Source: JAQVEM01 sp964610315
GTDB taxonomy: Bacteria; Actinomycetota; Humimicrobiia; Humimicrobiales; Humimicrobiaceae
DNA: 64,000 nucleotides
NCBI GenBank assembly: GCA_964610315.1
Contig: CAZSVM010000001.1
Coordinates: forward strand, 104,291-168,290
Reading direction: 5' to 3'
Position 1 is the first letter of the stretch. Each line of letters starts with the position of its first letter. Below are positions 59,228 to 64,000 of the stretch, piece after piece. Below the pieces are notes generated by a model. It was not told where the DNA came from, searched no databases, and saw only the letters and a list, made by a program, of their open reading frames with translations. Made by a program: the position numbers and the translations under genes.

Positions 59228-60337
59228 ATGGGAAACATCATAAACACCCAATATCAGGAAATTAGAAGAACCAAAGAAGAGCTGATAAAACATTTAAATG
59301 CTTTTAGTCTCGAGATTAAAATCTCAGTAGGTATATGGTATTTTACACCAGTCGGAGGAAGATTTCATGAAGCATATATAAATAATAAAGCCATACCGCA
59401 GAGGCTGGAAATGGCAGCAGAAATGGCAAAATACGGCGTGCATGCTATAGAAGCTCATTACCCTGCAGAAGTAAATGAAGAGAATTATCATCTTTATAAA
59501 AAACTTGAAAAAGAAAGCGGAATCAAACTACTCTCCTGCTACCCTTCGATATTCTACCCTAAAGAATATGAATTTGGTTCATTATCGAATCCCTATAATA
59601 AATACAGGGACAAAGCAGTAGAAATTCTGATAAATTGTTTGAAATTCGTAAAAGATAAAGGCCTGCATCATGCTGGTATATGGCCGGGATCAGATGGTTA
59701 TCTTTACCCATTGGGTACCAATTATTATGATATGTGGGATAGATTCGAAGATGCAGTAGCTTATGCCATGGACGAAATTCCAGGAGTACCGGTTGCCATA
59801 GAACCCAAACCTTATGAACCCGTTCCAAATAATATTTACAGAACTACTGTAGATGGACTGCTGGCCTGCAGAGATATCGAATCAAAATTAAAATCCAGAA
59901 TTAACAGAGGTCTTCTTAAAAAGAGCTACAAGCTGCTGGGAATGCAGCCGGAAATAGGACATATCAGAATGGGATTCGAAGATGCTCCCTATGCTTTTAG
60001 CAGGATAACCAGAGAAGGCAGATTATTCCATACCCACTGGAACAGCCAGCCTATGGGTAATTATGATCAGGATCTAAATGTCGGCGTTATCGAATGGCAA
60101 CAAGCCGAAGCTTCACTTTTTTCACTCAAAATGTCGGGGTATAATGAATATTTCGGTATAGATATTAATCCTGAAAGAATGCCCGTACAGAAAGCTATCG
60201 AAATAAATTCTATTGCACTTAATATCATGAACGAAAAAATCAACAGTTTGCCTAATGAAGAGATAATAGAAGCATATTTTGATCCAGAAAATCACAGAGG
60301 TGATATTGAATTAATATTAGCAAAAAGAATAAAATAA
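59228..60337 (+). CDS. Xylose-isomerase-like TIM-barrel protein
   Basis: The 369-residue protein has the metal ligands of the xylose isomerase family: Glu192 in IEPKPYEP, Glu242 and His245 in PEIGH, His268/His270 in FHTHWNSQ, and Asp280/Asp282 in YDQDL. The canonical catalytic FHDxD near the N-terminus is replaced by EAHYPAEV, and it is shorter than XylA, so it is a divergent relative. Because xylulokinase follows 40 bases later, conversion of an aldopentose to a ketopentose is the best guess. Related proteins act on other aldoses. A ROK repressor gene is divergent from it. Confidence 0.8.
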   Translation: MGNIINTQYQEIRRTKEELIKHLNAFSLEIKISVGIWYFTPVGGRFHEAYINNKAIPQRLEMAAEMAKYGVHAIEAHYPAEVNEENYHLYKKLEKESGIKLLSCYPSIFYPKEYEFGSLSNPYNKYRDKAVEILINCLKFVKDKGLHHAGIWPGSDGYLYPLGTNYYDMWDRFEDAVAYAMDEIPGVPVAIEPKPYEPVPNNIYRTTVDGLLACRDIESKLKSRINRGLLKKSYKLLGMQPEIGHIRMGFEDAPYAFSRITREGRLFHTHWNSQPMGNYDQDLNVGVIEWQQAEASLFSLKMSGYNEYFGIDINPERMPVQKAIEINSIALNIMNEKINSLPNEEIIEAYFDPENHRGDIELILAKRIK

Positions 60338-60377
60338 AATAGATTGAAATAATATAAAAAGCAGTCATTTTATAACC

Positions 60378-61904
60378 ATGAAATTTCTTTTAGGCCTTGA
60401 TGTTGGAACAACTTCCACCAGAGCCATATTAATAAATGAAAACAGCAAACTGGCAGCTTCAAGCACAAGTGATTATAGACTTATGACACCAAAACCGGGA
60501 TGGGCTGAACAAATTCCGGATGATTGGTGGACTGCTTCGATTAAAACCATAAAAGATGTTATAAAAAAATCAAATGTTTCTCCTAAAAATATTGCCTGTG
60601 TTGGTTTATCAGGTCAGATGCACGGCAGTGTCTTTTTGGATAATCAGGGTAATGTAATAAGACCGGCAATTCTCTGGTGTGATCAGAGAACCTATAGGCA
60701 GTGTGAGGAGATATATGAAATATTTGGTTATGATAATTTTATAAAACTATCCTATAACAGAGCTCTGCCAGGATTTACAGCACCCAAAATATTATGGCTG
60801 AGGGAAAATGAACCTGAAAACTATAAAAAAGTATCAAAAATTCTTTTGCCCAAAGATTACATAAGATACAGATTATCCAATATTTATGCAACCGAGGTAT
60901 CTGATTCTTCAGGTACAATTCTTATGGATATTCCTTCTAGAAATTGGTCCAATGAAATTTTAAACGGACTGCATATAGATAAATATCTGCTCCCGGACAT
61001 ATTCGAATCCGAAATAATATCTTCAAAAGTTAGTAAAGAAGCCTCTGACCTTACCGGATTGATCGAGGGTACTCCTATAGTTGGCGGGGGCAGTGATAAT
61101 GCTGCGGGAGCGGTTGGCAGTGGCATTATCGGAAATAATCTTATTCTAGATTCAATTGGAACTTCAGGTGTAGTATTTGCACACAGTGATAAGCCCCTAT
61201 ACGATTCTCAGGGCAGATTACATTCTTTTTGTCATGCCGTTACCGGAAAGTGGCACCTCACCGGAGTTACCCTCTCGGCTGCCGGTTCACTAAAATGGTA
61301 TTTTGATAAATTTGGCCCATCGGTAGAAACAATCAGCAGTTTTCCTCACATTAAAGGATACAGCTTACTGGATAAACAGGCAAAAAAAGTACCGGCAGGA
61401 TCAAACGGACTTATATTTTTACCATATCTGTCAGGTGAAAGAACACCTTATGCAGATCCTCATGCAAGAGGTGTATTTTTCGGCATCTCTTACCTGCATA
61501 ACTCCGATCACTTTGTAAGGTCTATTATGGAAGGAGTGGCATTCAGTCAACTGGATTGCCTATCTTTGATGAGAGAACTCAATATTAATTCCGATAAAAT
61601 TATTTTATCCGGAGGCGGATCAAGAAGTAACGTATGGAGACAGATTATGGCAGATATTTTAAACTCAAAAGTTATTACTTTAAATGTCGAAGAAGGACCG
61701 GCTTTTGGGGCTGCTATAATTGCGGGTAAAGGATGTGGAATTTATTCCAGTATTAAAGACATTGCCGACAGAATAATCAATGATGTGGACCAGGAAAATT
61801 ACCCTATAGATAAAAATGTTAGAAAATATAGGAACACATATAAAATTTACCAATCATTGTATATGAATTTGAAAAATAATTTTAAAGAATTAAGCAATTT
61901 ATAA
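60378..61904 (+). CDS. xylB: Xylulokinase (FGGY family)
   Basis: The enzyme phosphorylates D-xylulose to xylulose 5-phosphate for the pentose phosphate pathway. FGGY-family motifs are present: GLDVGTTSTRA for ATP and phosphate binding, SGQMHGSVFLD with the MHG triad typical of xylulokinase, ILWCDQR, the active-site Asp region GGGSDNAAGAVGSG, and the C-terminal FLPYLSGERTPYADPHARG and SGGGSRSNVWRQI. The length of 508 residues is normal. It is probably co-transcribed with the isomerase-like gene. Confidence 0.92.
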   Translation: MKFLLGLDVGTTSTRAILINENSKLAASSTSDYRLMTPKPGWAEQIPDDWWTASIKTIKDVIKKSNVSPKNIACVGLSGQMHGSVFLDNQGNVIRPAILWCDQRTYRQCEEIYEIFGYDNFIKLSYNRALPGFTAPKILWLRENEPENYKKVSKILLPKDYIRYRLSNIYATEVSDSSGTILMDIPSRNWSNEILNGLHIDKYLLPDIFESEIISSKVSKEASDLTGLIEGTPIVGGGSDNAAGAVGSGIIGNNLILDSIGTSGVVFAHSDKPLYDSQGRLHSFCHAVTGKWHLTGVTLSAAGSLKWYFDKFGPSVETISSFPHIKGYSLLDKQAKKVPAGSNGLIFLPYLSGERTPYADPHARGVFFGISYLHNSDHFVRSIMEGVAFSQLDCLSLMRELNINSDKIILSGGGSRSNVWRQIMADILNSKVITLNVEEGPAFGAAIIAGKGCGIYSSIKDIADRIINDVDQENYPIDKNVRKYRNTYKIYQSLYMNLKNNFKELSNL

Positions 61905-62074
61905 TAATTAAATTCCACTTATCAAACAACTCCTAAATAATTAAAAATAATAAATACTGTTTATATTGGAAAATTGCTTATTTGAAAGTAATATATAGGT
62001 TGTAAAGTTATTTAGTAACTATTTGACTTTAAATTAAGGAAAGAAATTACTCATTTTTAATTACTGGAGGTATT

Positions 62075-63157
62075 ATGTATTACAAAGGAGTAAATATCGG
62101 CGGTTTGTTTTCCCAAAATAATAATTTTTCAGATGAATTTCTTGATAACTTTGTTACCGAAAATGATATTGAAAAAATATCCGGATGGGGTTTTAATACA
62201 ATCAGACTCCCTATTGATTATTACTTCTTTGAGGATGATTCCAAACCCTTCATTTACGATCTTAAAAGAATCAAAAGAATCGATGATCTTATCAAGATTA
62301 TAAGTAAATATGATTTAAAGATTATTCTGGATTTTCATAATATGCCAGGCTTTACTTTTGAAGTAGACAAACTTGACTTCAATGATATCTGGGATAAAAA
62401 TTCCCAGAATAGAAAAAGATTCTTAAAAATTCTTGAATTTTTTTCCGATAGATATAAAAACCGGGGCAATATAGTTTATGAGATTATTAACGAACCTGTA
62501 GCGCCGGATAATTCGTGGTGGCTCGAACTCGCCAAAGAAAGTATCGATGTAATCAGAAAGAAAGATAAAAATAATTTCATTGTTGCAGAATCAAATCTAT
62601 GGGGTATGGCAAAAAACTTCAATATAATGAAGAAGTTTAAGGATGATAAAATAATTTATAGTTTCCATTTCTACCACCCCATCCTGGTTACTCACCAATT
62701 TGCTCCCTGGGTTCCTTTTTACCAATATTACAGGGAAAAAGTAGATTACCCCGGAAAACCTGACAATTACTCTGAATCAATAACTCAAATGGTAGGAGAG
62801 AAAAATAAATATTTCGTAAATTTCCTGGAAGATATCAATAAATTCTGGGATAAAAATGAAATGTCAAAATTGATTGAACCCGTCCTGGAATTCAGGGAAA
62901 AACATAAAGTGCCCATCTTATGCGGAGAATTTGGATGCATAGTTAGAGCAAATAAATCAGTAAGGAGAAGATGGCTAAAAGATGTTATTGATATTTTTAA
63001 GGAAAATAAAATATCCTATACTTACTGGACCTACAAAAATATGGACTTTGGTATATATGATTTTACGGAAGAATATAAAAATAACCAAAACTATGATAAA
63101 AACAATAGACTTGATCTGGATACCTTAAAAATCCTTCAAAGTGGAATAAAAATATAG
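62075..63157 (+). CDS. Glycoside hydrolase family 5 (cellulase/beta-glucanase type)
   Basis: The 360-residue protein opens with GVNIGGLF and has the GH5 active site: DFHNMPG, acid/base Glu140 in EIINEP, SFHFYHP, and the nucleophile Glu285 in CGEFGC. There is no signal peptide and no carbohydrate-binding module, so it acts on imported oligosaccharides. A GGAGG ribosome binding site precedes the ATG. The 170-base gap upstream contains TTGGAA (61966) and TAATAT (61989) as a weak promoter candidate. Substrate may be beta-glucan, mannan or related oligomers. Confidence 0.9.
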   Translation: MYYKGVNIGGLFSQNNNFSDEFLDNFVTENDIEKISGWGFNTIRLPIDYYFFEDDSKPFIYDLKRIKRIDDLIKIISKYDLKIILDFHNMPGFTFEVDKLDFNDIWDKNSQNRKRFLKILEFFSDRYKNRGNIVYEIINEPVAPDNSWWLELAKESIDVIRKKDKNNFIVAESNLWGMAKNFNIMKKFKDDKIIYSFHFYHPILVTHQFAPWVPFYQYYREKVDYPGKPDNYSESITQMVGEKNKYFVNFLEDINKFWDKNEMSKLIEPVLEFREKHKVPILCGEFGCIVRANKSVRRRWLKDVIDIFKENKISYTYWTYKNMDFGIYDFTEEYKNNQNYDKNNRLDLDTLKILQSGIKI

Positions 63158-63234
63158 AATATTCATAAAAAACAGAAATTTTGTTACCACAAATCATTAA
63201 GAATTCAAAGTGAAATTCAGATGTAAATAAAAAT

Positions 63235-63348
63235 ACGGCGGCGACCTACTCTCCCACACTGCTAACAGCATAGTACCATCGGCGCTGAAGGGCTTAACTT
63301 TTGTGTTCGGGATGGGAACAAGTGTTGCCCCTTCGCTATAGCCACCGT
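63235..63348 (-). rRNA. rrf: 5S ribosomal RNA
   Basis: On the minus strand the sequence begins ACGGTGGCTATAGCGAAGGGG, contains the conserved CCCATCCCGAACAC and GTGGGAGAGTAGGTC segments, and ends GCCGCCGT, which pairs with the 5' end (helix I). The length of about 114 bases is normal. A T-rich stretch (TATTTTTATTT) follows the 3' end and may terminate the operon. It lies about 50 bases after the 23S 3' end, without a tRNA in between. Confidence 0.93.
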
Positions 63349-63397
63349 AAGTTTTTATATTATAAGGAGCTGTTCTCTCAAAGCCTCATAGCGAATC

Positions 63398-64000
<603 letters not shown>

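Overview
The window is an AT-rich (by eye roughly one third G+C) bacterial chromosome segment from what looks like a strict anaerobe with hydrogen-centred energy metabolism and sugar fermentation. It carries three [NiFe]-hydrogenase gene sets (one Mvh-like group 3c, two sulfhydrogenase-like group 3b), most of the hyp maturation genes, three HdrA flavoproteins, NuoE/F/G-like NADH modules, a GTP-type PEP carboxykinase, and glycoside hydrolases with an ABC sugar transporter. Low-GC uncultured lineages such as Atribacterota or the Humimicrobiia-type Actinobacteriota fit this picture. I cannot decide between them from sequence alone; the partial 23S rRNA at the right edge would settle it.

Layout. 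1-1148 (minus): the start of a Rieske-type protein and a frameshifted UbiA/MenA-like prenyltransferase. 1399-6170 (plus): hypF-hypC-hypD-hypE. 6226-8805 (minus): a membrane-anchored MutS-like ATPase and a Fur-family regulator. 9186-32554 (minus): one almost uninterrupted run of 22 genes read from hdrC to a hydrogenase maturation protease. It contains three HdrA-MvhD hubs, each with a different input module: a FlxABC-like NAD(P)H module, an HndABC/NuoEFG-like NADH module, and an MvhAG hydrogenase. A signalling cassette (two DRTGG proteins, CBS-HATPase, PHP, HATPase) sits in the middle. 32892-40310 (plus): a two-component system continuing into hydBGDA copy 1. 40427-45365 (minus): a small coiled-coil protein, a maturation protease and hydBGDA copy 2, tail to tail with copy 1. 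45509-49621: hypB, DUF1015 and GTP-PEPCK. 49959-63157: a sugar locus with a ROK kinase (frameshifted), GH3, MalFG-type permeases, a lipoprotein binding protein, a ROK repressor, a xylose-isomerase-like protein, xylulokinase and GH5. 63235-64000 (minus): 5S rRNA and the 3' part of 23S rRNA.

How it works together (inference). The Hdr run looks like a flavin-based electron-bifurcating or confurcating system that exchanges electrons among H2 (MvhAG), NADH (HndC/NuoF-like), a second NAD(P)H entry (FlxA-like) and ferredoxin (HdrA). HdrB, the disulfide-reducing subunit, is absent. The most unusual observation is that the N-terminal FAD/ferredoxin part of one HdrA is missing from the NuoG-HdrA fusion protein (16096-19383) and is found instead fused to a NuoE domain in another protein (24481-25449) of the same run, with matching break points. 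The sugar locus would feed hexose and pentose into glycolysis and the pentose phosphate pathway, giving NADH and ferredoxin that the hydrogenases discharge as H2.
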